A DNA stretch of 64,000 nt from positions 1,632,986-1,696,985 of the forward strand of contig CM038721.1 in NCBI GenBank assembly GCA_021613375.1, in the 5' to 3' direction. The notes below the pieces were generated by a model. It searched no databases. It was not told where the DNA came from and was given only the letters and a program-made list of their open reading frames with translations. A program made the position numbers and the translations under genes. Source of the DNA: Megaleporinus macrocephalus. Its lineage: Eukaryota > Chordata > Actinopteri > Characiformes > Anostomidae. This document shows, in pieces, positions 45,847-57,112 of the stretch. Positions within the stretch are counted from its first letter, which is position 1. Every line of letters begins with the position of its first letter.

Positions 45847-46300
45847 CTAAAGCAGAGGTCACTAATAGGTGGGCCGCGGTCCGGACCCAGGTGTTGTCCA
45901 ATGTGGACCCAAACTGATAAACTACTGAGTAGAATTCAATTTAGACAGTGTTTATTTTAAGCGGTGAAGCTTTTCTTGTGTTCATGGTATACAGGCTTTG
46001 CAGCACAGTAACCTCACAGACGTGCATGGGAAGATCACTAAAGGCTCCTCAGCCAATCAGATCTGTGCAGATTCAGGAGTGCGGCGTGCACACAGGCGAG
46101 GTACGAAGCGAGAAGCAGCAGTCGGAGAGTAAAGTGAGTCAAAGCAAGGCTAATTCAGACAGTTCATTCCACAGTAAACATTATAAAGAACTAATATCGT
46201 TCCAGGCTCATCAACGAGATCCTTCATATGTTTATGAGAACAGCACTGACAACATCTCAGCCCAGATTTGAAGACAACCAAGAGCTCACTCCTCTCACTG
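45847..46300 (+). mobile_element. Element C, unexpanded copy
   Basis: Aligns with the inverted copy at 15130-15413 as described there. Contains a single GTCGGAGAGTAAAGTGAGTC. A 107-codon open frame (45948-46271) shows no recognised domain and is not called as a gene. Confidence 0.7.
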
Positions 46301-46604
46301 CACACGAGTAAGTGTGAGAGAGGACTACAAGACGGAAATAAACTTAAAGATGTGTAAGATGTGTAATGTAGCCCTTATTTTATTGAAGTGAGTAAAAAAC
46401 ATTTATTATTAGTTTATAAATAATTAATTCAGTTCAGTATTTAAACAGTAAATATACTGAAATATACTGAACGGTATGTGTGGTGTGTTGGTGTTTCAGT
46501 AGCTGATGGTATAAGATGCTGATACTAGATACTTCAGTAAACAGGATACACCACTGAATCAGAACACACGCTAGAGATGATGATGGTCCAGACCGGCCTG
46601 AGGA

Positions 46605-48345
46605 GATCTCCTCTAACTGGACCGTACTGACCCTAATTAAACACTCCTGATCTAACTGGACTGTACTGACTCTAATTAAACACTCCTGCTCTAACTGGAC
46701 CGTACTGACTCTAATTAAACACCCCTGCTCTAACTGGACCGTACTGACTCTAATTAAATACCTCTCCTCTAACTGGACCGTACTGACTCTAATTAAACAC
46801 CCCTGCTCTAACTGGACCGTACTGACTCTAATTAAACACTCCTGCTCTAACTGGACCGTACTGACTCTAATTAAATACCTCTCCTCTAACTGGACCGTAC
46901 TGACTCTAATTAAACACCCCTGCTCTAACTGGACCGTACTGAACTCTAAATAAACACTCCTGATCTAACTGGACTGTACTGACTCTAATTAAACACTCCT
47001 GCTCTAACTGGACCGTACTGACTCTAATTAAACACTCCTGCTCTAACTGGACCGTACTGACTCTAATTAAATACCTCTCCTCTAACTGGACCGTACTGAC
47101 TCTAATTAAACACCCCTGCTCTAACTGGACCGTACTGACTCTAATTAAACACTCCTGCTCTAACTGGACCGTACTGACTCTAATTAAATACCTCTCCTCT
47201 AACTGGACCGTACTGACTCTAATTAAACACCCCTGCTCTAACTGGACCGTACTGAACTCTAAATAAACACCCCTGCTCTAACCGGACCGTACTGACTCTA
47301 ATTAAACACCCCTGCTCTAACCAGACCGTACTGACTCTAATTAAACACCCCTGCTCTAACTGGACCGTACTGAACTCTAAATAAACACCCCTGCTCTAAC
47401 TGGACCGTACTGACTCTAATCAAACACCCCTGCTCTAACTGGACCGTACTGAACTCTAATTAAACACCCCTGCTCTAACTGGACCGTACTGACTCTAATT
47501 AAACACCCCTGCTCTAACCGGACCGTACTGAACTCTAATTAAACACCCCTGATCTAACTGGACCGTACTGACTCTAATTAAATACCTCTCCTCTAACTGG
47601 ACCGTACTGACTCTAATTAAACACCCCTGCTCTAACTGGACCGTACTGACTCTAATTAAACACTCCTGATCTAACTGGACCGTACTGACTCTAATTAAAT
47701 ACCCCTGCTCTAACTGGACCGTACTGACTCTAATTAAATACTCCTGCTTTAACTGGACCGTACTGAACTCTAATTAAACACCCCTGCTCTAATTGAACCG
47801 TACTGAACTCTAATTAAACACCCCTGATCTAACTGGACCGTACTGACTCTAATTAAACACCCCTGCTCTAACCGGACCGTACTGAACTCTAATTAAACAC
47901 CCCTGCTCTAACTGGACCGTACTGAACTCTAATTAAACACCCCTGCTCTAACTGGACTGTACTGACTCTAATTAAACACCCCTGCTCTAACCGGACCGTA
48001 CTGAACTCTAATTAAACACCCCTGCTCTAACTGGACCGTACTGACTCTAATTAAACACCCCTGCTCTAACTGGACCGTACTGACTCTAATTAAACACCCC
48101 TGCTCTAACTGGACCGTACTGACTCTAATTAAACACCCCTGCTGTAACTGGACCGTACTGACTCTAATTAAACACTCCTGCTCTAACCGGACCGTACTGA
48201 ACTCTAATTAAACACCCCTGATCTAACCGGACCGTACTGACTCTAATTAAACACCCCTGCTCTAACCGGACCGTACTGAACTCTAATTAAACACCCCTGC
48301 TCTAACTGGACCGTACTGACACTAATTAAACACCCCTGCTCTAAA
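46605..48345 (+). repeat. 39-nt minisatellite, about 44 units
   Basis: Unit CTCTAACTGGACCGTACTGA then CTCTAATTAAACACCCCTG, with TAAATACCTCTC and GAACTCTAAAT variants forming blocks of three to four units. Confidence 0.97.
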
Positions 48346-48429
48346 GCAATCCTAGAAAGTCTGGGTGAATGTTTTCTGCCCGACTAAGAGGCCATACGGT
48401 GCACTGCTGACCTTCTGAGGTCAAAGTTA

Positions 48430-48850
48430 ACAGCGAAGGCCGTTAGGAGAGACAGAAGAGGATTGGGCTGATGAACAGGATTAGCCAACAGACTTTGGCA
48501 ACAACAATTAGCTCACGACTGATCCACGCCGTCTCCCAAGGTCGCAGGAGAGAGCGATGCCTCTGGAACGAGGCCGGACAAGCCGAATCTGGGCGGCCAT
48601 TCGAGCGGAGCGGAGACGATGACACGATGAGAGAGAAAAATTAGGCTGTGCACATTCCTCTCGGCAGATAAACGCTTTGGCAAAACACTTCCCATTTCCC
48701 TTGTTTGTCAGGCGGACACTTCTGGCGGCGCGAGTCGGGGTTTTCCGAGAGAAAGCTGCAGAAGTAGATCATCTCCCGCAGTCGGGAAGCGCGGCCAAGG
48801 GAACGGCGCGCATCAGCGTCCAAGATTTAAATTAATGGCGAGCCTGCAGC
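48430..48850. promoter_or_regulatory. Non-repetitive GC-balanced intron island, candidate conserved element
   Basis: High-complexity stretch with homeodomain-like TAATTG/CAATTA cores (48505-48512) and no relation to repeats in the window. Conservation cannot be tested here. Confidence 0.3.
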
Positions 48851-49137
48851 GCCGTGACGCACCTTCAGGGATTCTTGTGCATGTTGGTGACTTAATAATT
48901 GATTAAAAACAAGGACTAAAATTAGTTTTCCATTAGTGCTATTTCACCGAGGCTGGAAGTTTACCTTTTATGTTCATGCAGAACCAGAACCCTGCAAAGC
49001 CTTACCTTATCCACTGTAACGCCGTCCCTGATCAGGAGAGAGAACTACGTCAACCCCAGCCATGGAGGTCGGGCAGAAATGGTACGAGGGCTGAATCTGG
49101 CTTCATACTTTCCATTCTTCTCCTTCATGTTTTCCAG

Positions 49138-49204
49138 TCCACCTTAAACGGTGCAGCAGCTGCGTTCTAGCATCCTGACTGTAACTGCTGCACCGTTTAA
49201 AGGT
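49138..49204. repeat. Hairpin-forming inverted repeat
   Basis: Arms ACCTTAAACGGTGCAGCAG (49141) and CTGCTGCACCGTTTAAAGGT (49183) around a loop of about 25 nt. Similar CCACCTTAAA-type arms occur at 55520-55580. Confidence 0.8.
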
Positions 49205-49599
49205 GCAGTCAACGATTCTGGGGCAGGGTTGTTGATATTTGAAACGAACAGCAAAACAAATACACGGCTCTCTTTAGTGCTCCTTCAGAAACTCCAGCTT
49301 CCATTTGTTCATGGACACGAATCACCAAGACAAGCAAGCTGGCAAACATTTTCAGCCATAAAACATTCCGCATATACTGTGTTATAAAGTTGGAGAGAAC
49401 GACGACACAGAAAGTAATGAAACTAACATGAGCTAACTTGTTTCTTGTCTTGTGTAGTTATTTGAATGGCCTCTAAGTGATGGCCTATGTTAAGGCACCC
49501 TGGATGCTTGTTTGAATTTCTCTATTCCACCTTAAAAGCTACAGCCGTGAGGCTAAATTCCAGTGGCTCCCATTCATTTTCCTACTGTTCAGATATGTT

Positions 49600-49602
49600 T
49601 TA

Positions 49603-49636
<34 letters not shown>

Positions 49637-49660
49637 TTTTTTATTTATTTATTTTTTTTT
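49600..49660. repeat. (TA)n followed by poly(T)
   Basis: TA repeats to 49618, then a long T run interrupted by a few A. Confidence 0.9.
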
Positions 49661-49689
49661 ACTATGCACAATAAAAATATTCCAGATTT

Positions 49690-49810
49690 GAACCACTGTA
49701 AACACCATCACCACCACTGTAAACATCACCACCACTGTAAACATTATCACCACCACTGTAAACATCATCACCACCACTGTAAACACCACCACTGTAAACG
49801 TCATCATCGT
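49690..49810 (+). repeat. MITE-A terminal-repeat array, about 6 units
   Basis: Units with core ACCACCACTGTAAACA, preceded only by TTGAACCACTGTAAACACC. The MITE body is not recognisable. Confidence 0.85.
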
Positions 49811-49812
49811 AG

Positions 49813-49946
49813 ATGGATGGATGGATGGATGGATGGATGGATGGATGGATGGATGGATGGATGGATGGATGGATGGATGGATGGATGGATGGATGGATGG
49901 ATGGATGGATGGATGGATGGATGGATGGATGGATGGATGGATGGAT
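49813..49946. repeat. (ATGG)n microsatellite
   Basis: About 33 perfect GGAT/ATGG tetranucleotides directly after the MITE-A units. Confidence 0.98.
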
Positions 49947-50134
49947 AGATTTAATGGTTTTAATGGTACAGCAGTGAGGCTACATTTCAGTGGCTCCCGT
50001 TCATTTTCAACATTTTCAACAACAACTGCTCATCAAACCCAAAGGGAACTACTCAGTAAACACACTGTACAACATGGCAACCTCCTGCAAATACGTTAGC
50101 AGCCACCTGGGATACTATAGCAAGAGCCTAACAA

Positions 50135-50137
<3 letters not shown>

Positions 50138-50211
<74 letters not shown>
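50138..50211. repeat. (TA)n microsatellite
   Basis: About 37 TA units. Confidence 0.95.
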
Positions 50212-50215
<4 letters not shown>

Positions 50216-50395
50216 CTGGTGGAGTAATCATAGGCTGAAGGTTAGAGATCCAGAAGGTCGCCGGTTCGATCCCCTGGGCCAACAGCACACAACTGAAGGC
50301 ACCTAACCTCCAAATGCTCCTCGCTCCGAATTCCACTGTGTGCAAATACAAGTGGCAAATAGTGGCTAATAATAATAATAATAATAATAATAAAA
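50212..50395 (+). mobile_element. tRNA-derived SINE
   Basis: B-box-like GGTTCGATCCC at 50262-50272 (tRNA consensus GGTTCGANNCC), an A-box region decayed at about 50225-50250, then AGGCACCTAACCTCCAAATG and CAAATACAAGTGGCAAATAG, a body shared by fish SINEs. Ends in (TAA)n at 50368-50392. Pol III origin is family knowledge; activity is unlikely. Confidence 0.8.
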
Positions 50396-50419
50396 ATATT
50401 TCAGATTTACATATCACCC

Positions 50420-51300
50420 ACTCCAGTTGACCCTAGAGTTGTGAGAGAAGTATGACAACGTCACATATACGACAGAGAATTTCAGCTACAGTAAGTTTCC
50501 CATAGAACAGGCTGCTGACTCCAGTAAATTAACTCTGAGTTTAAAGATGTTATCCAGAGCACGACTACGTATCAGATCAAAGATTTACATGGAATTAGAC
50601 GAGGTAGCTCTTATTCTGTAGTTCTGGCTCATTATCTCTGCACTGATTTTCTCAAGGAGCGTGTGATAAGTCCTGGGGCTGCGCAGGTTCAGACCCCTTT
50701 CATGCTTTTATTTTTAAGTTGTATGAAAGGCGGGCCAGGCGGTGCTCACTAGCAATAAAGTGTAAAGCGGTTTGCGGCCCTTTGCCAGGGCACGGGGCCA
50801 AAAACACTCGATCCCTCCGGTTTGGACGCCAGCGCTGGATCTCAACAGTACGGTCAGTAAAGCGCGCTCGTGTTGCCGTCCAGATCTAATACGGCGTTTG
50901 ATTTGGCAGGCGTGCAGGTTTCTATTTACAATCCACAAAAGCCAGTTTCATGCGACTACAGGAAGGCGGACTGAGGAGCTAATATTTACAGACAATTTTA
51001 TTTGATTTCTGTGTTTATTGAGTGTAATTTCTGACTCGCCGGGAACCCATTTAGCATCAAACGTGCGGCCTGGTGGTCAGACAGGAGGCAGCCAGAGGTT
51101 TTTGGGTTTTGGAGCTGGAGAGGTGGGATGAGACTGGAGGGAGACCCCACAGGGATAAGCTTTCAGCTCAGAGCTTAACGAAAACTCCAAAAGCCACAGC
51201 TCGGGAGAAGTGAGTCCAGTCAACGTCACATCTTGTGATGCTCAGAGAAACTTGGGTTTGGCCATAGACTACGTTCAGTGTCTCATTCACATTTATATAC
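50420..51300. promoter_or_regulatory. Non-repetitive intron island with a MEF2-type site
   Basis: About 880 nt of high-complexity sequence. A perfect MEF2 consensus TTATTTTTAA lies at 50708-50717. No exon recognised. Regulatory role inferred only. Confidence 0.3.
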
Positions 51301-51322
51301 AGCGGCGCAACCACAACATTCA

Positions 51323-51324
<2 letters not shown>

Positions 51325-51412
<88 letters not shown>
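51325..51412. repeat. (TA)n microsatellite
   Basis: About 44 TA units. Confidence 0.95.
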
Positions 51413-51417
<5 letters not shown>

Positions 51418-51794
51418 ACGGTGCAGATGTCAGAGACCCCCTTCATTTATATAGTTTTCAGGCAAAATGTCCATTAAGTAAAAGCTATAGAGAAAATGAG
51501 GCTCCTAACAACCACCTGGGACACCCACCAACACTGTCTTCCCATCAGATAAACAGCACTTTGATCGTATGGAGAGAGGAGAACATCAAACTGCTCGACA
51601 CCGTGGGTCTGAAAGGATGTGTAGCTGTTTAGGAAGCTCCTCACTGAGAACAGGAGATACAGACACATCAAACGAAGAAGCTGCTGCTGTTCTTAGAACA
51701 ATGGACAGAACAGAGTCCAGAACCTCAACATCACTGAGTGTGTTCGGGGTTATATGGATAGTGAGAAGCAGAAGCAGCTTCTAAGACTGAACTG

Positions 51795-52492
51795 AGATTT
51801 TACCATCAACATCCATATAAACTCAGAAGACACGTGTAGCTTCACTGGTGGGTTTCATAGTAAATACAATGTGTAGATAAGTGTTGTAGATATGGTGACC
51901 CCTGGTTACCATCACCACCACTGTAAACACCATCACCACCACTGTAAACATCACCACCACTGTAAACACCATCACCACCAACACCACTGTAAACATCACC
52001 ACCACTATAAACATCATTACCACCACTGTAAACATCATATCCACTGTAAACACCATCACCACCACTGTAAACATCATCTCCACTGTAAACACCATCACCA
52101 CCACTGTGAACACCATCACCACCACTGTAAACACCACCACCACTGTAAACACCATCACCACTGTAAACACCATCACCACCACTGTAAACACCATCACCTC
52201 CACTGTAAACACCATCACCACCACTGTAAACATCACCTCCATTGTAAACACCATCACCTCCACTGTAAACATCACCTCCACTGTAAACACCATCACCACT
52301 GTAAACATCCTCACCACTGTAAACATCAACTCCACTGTAAACACCATCACCACCACTGTAAACATCACCTCCTCTGTAAACATCACCTCCATTGTAAACA
52401 CCACCACCACTGTAAACATCACCTCCACTGTAAACATCACCACCACTGTAAACACCATCACCGCCACTGTAAACAACAACACCACTATAATC
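51795..52492 (+). mobile_element. MITE-A right half with expanded terminal repeat
   Basis: 51795-51907 matches 7900-7985 (ATTTTACCATCAACATCCA, GAAGACACGTGTAGCTTCAC, GGTGACCCCTGGTTACC). 51908-52492 is about 30 units of the CACCACCACTGTAAAC repeat with many unit-length variants. Confidence 0.85.
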
Positions 52493-52497
52493 ATCAT

Positions 52498-52745
52498 AGT
52501 AGATAGATAGATAGATAGATAGAGAGATTCAAGGCATGCAGTAGCTATTCCACAAGTACACAATGTAAGACAAAACAGCACAATTACAACAAAATAAATA
52601 TAGAATAAAAAATAAATGGAATATAGTATATACACAATAGAAATAGAAAAGGTCACAGTGTGTGTGTGAGAGTGATGACAGTAGTGCAGTTAACAGGTAA
52701 ACAGTGTAAACAGTGTAGACCACTTCAGTAGTGCAAATACACAGT
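52498..52745. mobile_element. GATA microsatellite plus possible retroposon tail
   Basis: (TAGA)n at 52499-52522, then TTCAAGGCATGCAGTAGCTA and ACAGTGTGTGTGTGAGAGTG, resembling fish LINE 3' regions that end in GATA repeats. Tentative. Confidence 0.4.
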
Positions 52746-54440
52746 TCTGCAGTCAGCAGAATGTATAGACTGTATACCTGATGTATAATATATATAGTGT
52801 CATAATAACAGTATAGTCATTGTTATATATATACAGTTAACAGAGTTACTAGAAAAGCTGCTGCTCGCACGGGTGCTGAAAGTAACGTTGTACACCCTTA
52901 GAAACAATAACTTAAAAAAGTATACCCCCCCATAACTGCACAATGTATGTTGCCCATTTGTCTTTGCTATTCATATTATGTTTATACAATTTAAAATTTA
53001 AATTAAAAAATTCCACAAAAAAACACCCAAAAATGATTTTAAAATAAAATAAAGAGTGACGTTGGACAAGAATGTAGATTCTCGTGCGACGTTAAGTTAA
53101 CTCGCCCAGTTCATTACAGCAGCTATAACACATTTATGAGCCCTGCAGACACCAGACTGAAGAATTAAGTCTTGACAGATGGTGTTACTGTTGAGCACAG
53201 TGTGTACAGACTGGCTGTGAGAATAGAAGGTTTGCATAAAACAGTGAAAACATTTAAAAAGTCTCCCAAACTGACGTTTACAGGATGCGTATCTTATTAG
53301 AAGACCCAGCAGAGTGAACAGTGAGAGAGACATCACATTTTCATAGTCTTACCAAGACAGCAGAGCCGAGCAGAGCCGAGCAGAGCACTCCTCCAGATTA
53401 GAAAGTCCTGAGCTCCAAATCTCTTCAGCTCTGAGCGTGAAGTAGGCTAGTTAGGCTCCTTCTGCTCCTCCTGAAACAAATCTTGAGGAGAACTGAGAGA
53501 TAGAGGGAGAGGGAGAGGGAGAGAGAGGGAGAGAGAGAGAGAGAGTTAAGGGGAGAGAGTGAAACCACATTTCAAGGACACGACATTGGTCTTCTCCAAC
53601 AGAGACTTGAATTACCATCCACTCTCCGCTCGCCTCGCCGTGCCGTATCACCACAAGGTAAATTTCCCCTTTAAGAATGTCCCCCTTCAGTATATGAGCC
53701 AAACGTATTAACTATTCTTTATTTATGGCATGCTATCGTGTTCAGTTCAGTCAGAAATCCTTTCATTTATTTACATTCCAATCCAAACTGCCACTAAATT
53801 AAAGTTACTCATTTATATATAATATAATAAAGTTACCAGCGTCCAAAAAAAATAAGTATAATAACCATAATCAACATCGTCTGTCAGAGAAAAGGGTGCA
53901 GAAACAAGAACATACTGTCTCCTAAAACGAGCCCTCCAACCACAGCGAGAGTGCTTTCATCACCAAAATCACAGCACGAGCATCACATTAACACGCAGGC
54001 GTCTCGTGATGTACCTGCCTCGATGCATCGCAGCCTACAAGACGCGAGCACAAGAGCGTCTGAGCTCAGCGTACAGTAATGCACTTACGGTGAATGTGCT
54101 GCCTCATGATTTGCCATATGCACATGCAGCATCGCTCAGTCTAATCGAATCACCCGCGTCTCAGGATCTGGAGCGCGCGCCGCAGGTTCTGCCCTAATGC
54201 AATAGGCCGACCACGGCTGACCTCAGAGAGCGCCAGGAATAGCAGGAAAATGTACATAAACTCAGCACGCGTGCTATTTTCACACCGTGTGGACGGAAAA
54301 AAACTGGAGGCTGTTCTTAAAGGTTTATTTTTGGTGTCTGGTTGAACCCAAATAGAAAAATAGAATAGAAACAGAGGCAAATAAGCAGAGCTCATTTACA
54401 TAAACATGATAAAACAACCATCAACTCCAAAACACAACCG
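52746..54440. other. Intron sequence, mostly non-repetitive
   Basis: No exon found. 53490-53560 is a GAGAGG purine tract. 53930-54200 is CpG-containing, high-complexity sequence that could be regulatory. Confidence 0.4.
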
Positions 54441-54450
54441 CTGTTGCTTC

Positions 54451-54801
54451 TAGGGGTGTAAAAAAATATCAAAAATATCGAATATTGGGATATTATATTT
54501 AGAGATATTGTATTGATTCTCAAAATCACAGTATGGATACACAGATTCTTGGCAGACAGTGACTCACTGTGTGTTGTGTTTAAACCTCTGACCACTAGAT
54601 GGCAGTGTTGTAAACCATCTTCAGCTCCACTCCAACATTAACAAGCAGCACAAGAGCGCAATGCTGTTGTAAACATTGATAAACCTGTTCATACAGTGGT
54701 GTGTTTTAATAGTAGGATTTGAAAAATATGCAATATATCACTTTGTTTGCAGTATATCGTGATATATTGAATCGTGGCAATCTTGGCAATACACAGCCCT
54801 A
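54451..54801 (+). mobile_element. hAT MITE (351 bp) with 8-bp TSD
   Basis: Starts TAGGGGTGTAA and ends ACACAGCCCTA. Flanked by GTTGCTTC at 54443-54450 and 54802-54809, an exact 8-bp duplication typical of hAT. Interior CTGACCACTAGATGGCAGTG is shared, inverted, with 56695-57058. Confidence 0.92.
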
Positions 54802-55514
54802 GTTGCTTCATAGATGTTTTTCTAGAAGAGAAGATGAAAAACTATTAATTATGAACGTTTTTGCTTCATAAAAGCAGCACAAATGCTATAAGTGAGCCTA
54901 GTGCTGGCCCGGTTCATCCAATATATCGGTTTAATTTCTCCTCCAGTATGAATTGTTTATATAGTAATGAATTTATACAAAATGTACACCATTCCTACCT
55001 GAACAAAGTATATTATTTATAATAGTCTAACTTTTCATGTGATTATGTGGTTGAGATGTCATTCTGAGGGAGTTATATATATATGTATATATATACACTT
55101 TTTATAATAGGCACAGCAGCAGTTTTAATTTGACACGATAAAAAAGAGGCTGTGACAAAATTAACAAAATGAATTGCTTTTGCTTCAAAATTGTTAAGCG
55201 TACCTTTAAAATATTCAGCCTACCAGCCCTTTAACTCACCAATGCTGTGAGTATCAGTGTAGGCTGAGTTAGGTGATCAGACCTGTTCAAAAACAGACCA
55301 ACATACATCTGCACAAAGTAATTATCCACAAAATCCAACTACAGCACCATTAATATATGGACAAATGTTGTGATGGGAATGATGGAATAATAAAACTAAA
55401 CTCGTTCTGCTTCATTTTGATTTTTAACCGGTTTTAAATGTTTTTAATGAAAAACAATCCAGTATATAGATTTAGGAAGTTGAACTGGATAACGCTGGAC
55501 TTTTATACATGTCA

Positions 55515-55580
55515 GATTCAGGTTCCACCTTAAATGGAGCAGCAGTCTCTCGGAATGTAACCCATTTAAGGTGGAACGGA
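55515..55580. repeat. Imperfect hairpin (CCACCTTAAATGG ... CCATTTAAGGTGG)
   Basis: Arms TTCCACCTTAAATGG and CCATTTAAGGTGGAA around about 30 nt. Same arm type as in element D (44577) and 49138. Confidence 0.75.
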
Positions 55581-55852
55581 GCGATTCGGACAAGAAGCTG
55601 AACGTATAGGAAACCAACTTTAGTCAGTACTGCCGAAATTCTCGAATTATGTCCAGAAAAACAGCTTTCAGCCAAACATCTGAGGTAAAAAACATACAAA
55701 ATAATTCGAGTATTCGGTCTACACACATTATAAAGTATAAATATTCGGTATAAGTATAATATGACTCGGAGCTGAAAGCTAAAAGACAGTTATCAGATTC
55801 GCTCAAACTAGCAGCACAGCGCCGCTGCTAGTCTCTCTCCCCGCTAACTTAC

Positions 55853-56040
55853 CTTCTCTCTGACAGGAAAACGACCGCGGTCCGCCACTAAAACCCGAAA
55901 TCTGAAGTAAACATATCCCCGGACAGTGTTAATCAGTGGTAACGCCGTCCCCGACTTCAGCGGAGAGGTAATCCTGAGGTAGCAGCTCCGGCCGTGCGAC
56001 TCCTCCCTCACAGCCGAGCTCACTCACCCGAGGGGCGGAC
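55853..56040 (-). promoter_or_regulatory. mef2a: Probable noncoding first exon and promoter of mef2a
   Basis: The minus strand carries a strong donor CAGAGAGAAG|GTAAGTTAGC at 55852, preceded by about 190 nt of CpG-rich sequence, and GGGGCGG (Sp1-type) at 56032-56038 on the plus strand. This is the only promoter-like CpG-rich patch between the ATG exon and lrrc28. Vertebrate MEF2A genes do start with noncoding exons far upstream. The start site cannot be fixed, and a second possible donor (CTCGG|GTGAGTG, about 56024) exists. Confidence 0.55.
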
Positions 56041-56339
56041 ACAGGCTAGGAGGGAGTCCCGCTACCCTGCGGTTCTCTGTCACGGAACATTTTAGCGCTT
56101 TTTTCTTGCTCTAATACACGTAATTAAACTATTTATCTCACAAATAAGCCCTAGGGTAGGTTAATATTAATAATACTGAGTGGTTACTGTTGTAGAGGTC
56201 ATTATTTTTAATGGGGCTGTGGTGAAAGTATAACTTATACTGGATGTGTACCATTAATACATTATTATACCGTATACAGTATATTATTTATAATAGTATA
56301 ACTTTTCATGTGATTATGTGGTTGAAAAGGTACAGATGT

Positions 56340-57112
56340 TGTTCACAGTGGTGGCGATGGGAACCAGGAGTCACCGTGTCTGCAACAGAAATATAGACAT
56401 TTTATTTACTATTGAGCCCATTAGTGAACATACACGAACCTTCAGAGTTTATATGATCGTTGAAGATGGTAATATATGGAAAATGTTTCTCAGGGGTATG
56501 TAAAACTCCACCATGAACGGATTTGGAGCAAAAACATAATCACAAAACTATCAAAAACAATTCAATTCAGGCATGTAATGTATTCGTATTCACACGGATG
56601 AAAATAAACTGATTACAGTACATTTTAAGCCCAAATTTGAACACAAAACTAAAATGTCTTAGACATCAGGCAGCATATTCATAACCCTATCAAGTAGGGC
56701 TGTGTATTGGCAAGAACCTGGCGATACAATACGTATCATGATACAGCGGTCACGATTCAATATATCGTGATATACTTTGATACTGCAAGCAAAGTAATAT
56801 ATTGCATATTTTTCAAATCCTACTATTAAAACACACCATTGTATGAACAGGTTTACCAATGTTTACAACAGCATTGCGCCCTTGTGCTGTTTGTTAATGT
56901 TGGTGTGGAGCTGAAAATGGATTACACTGCCATCTAGTGGTCAGTGAGTCACTGTCTGCCAGGAATCTGTGTATCGATATTGTCTTTGAGAATCGATACA
57001 GTATTACAAAACATAATATCCCGATATTCTATATTTTCGATATTTTCTTACACCCCTACTATCAAGTAATAACCGTAGAAGTGGACGTCTGGTTCCATTC
57101 ACCACCACTGTC
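56340..57112 (-). mobile_element. MITE-A copy interrupted by a hAT MITE
   Basis: Left edge TTCACAGTGGTGGCGATGGG (right terminal repeat, inverted). Right edge TTCCATTCACCACCACTGTC (left terminal repeat, inverted). Interior matches the MITE-A body in reverse. Split by the insertion at 56695-57058. Confidence 0.8.
56695..57058 (-). mobile_element. hAT MITE (364 bp) with 8-bp TSD, nested in MITE-A
   Basis: Starts TAGGGCTGTGTATTGGC and ends TTACACCCCTA. Flanking direct repeats CTATCAAG at 56687-56694 and 57059-57066. Same family as 54451-54801, opposite orientation. Confidence 0.93.

Noticed and set aside
45948..46271. 107-codon plus-strand frame as a possible gene
   Set aside because: It lies inside dispersed element C and has no recognised motif.
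51823..52656. 277- and 204-codon frames with [11 protein letters not shown] pattern
   Set aside because: Same MITE-A array as at 6080. No gene structure.
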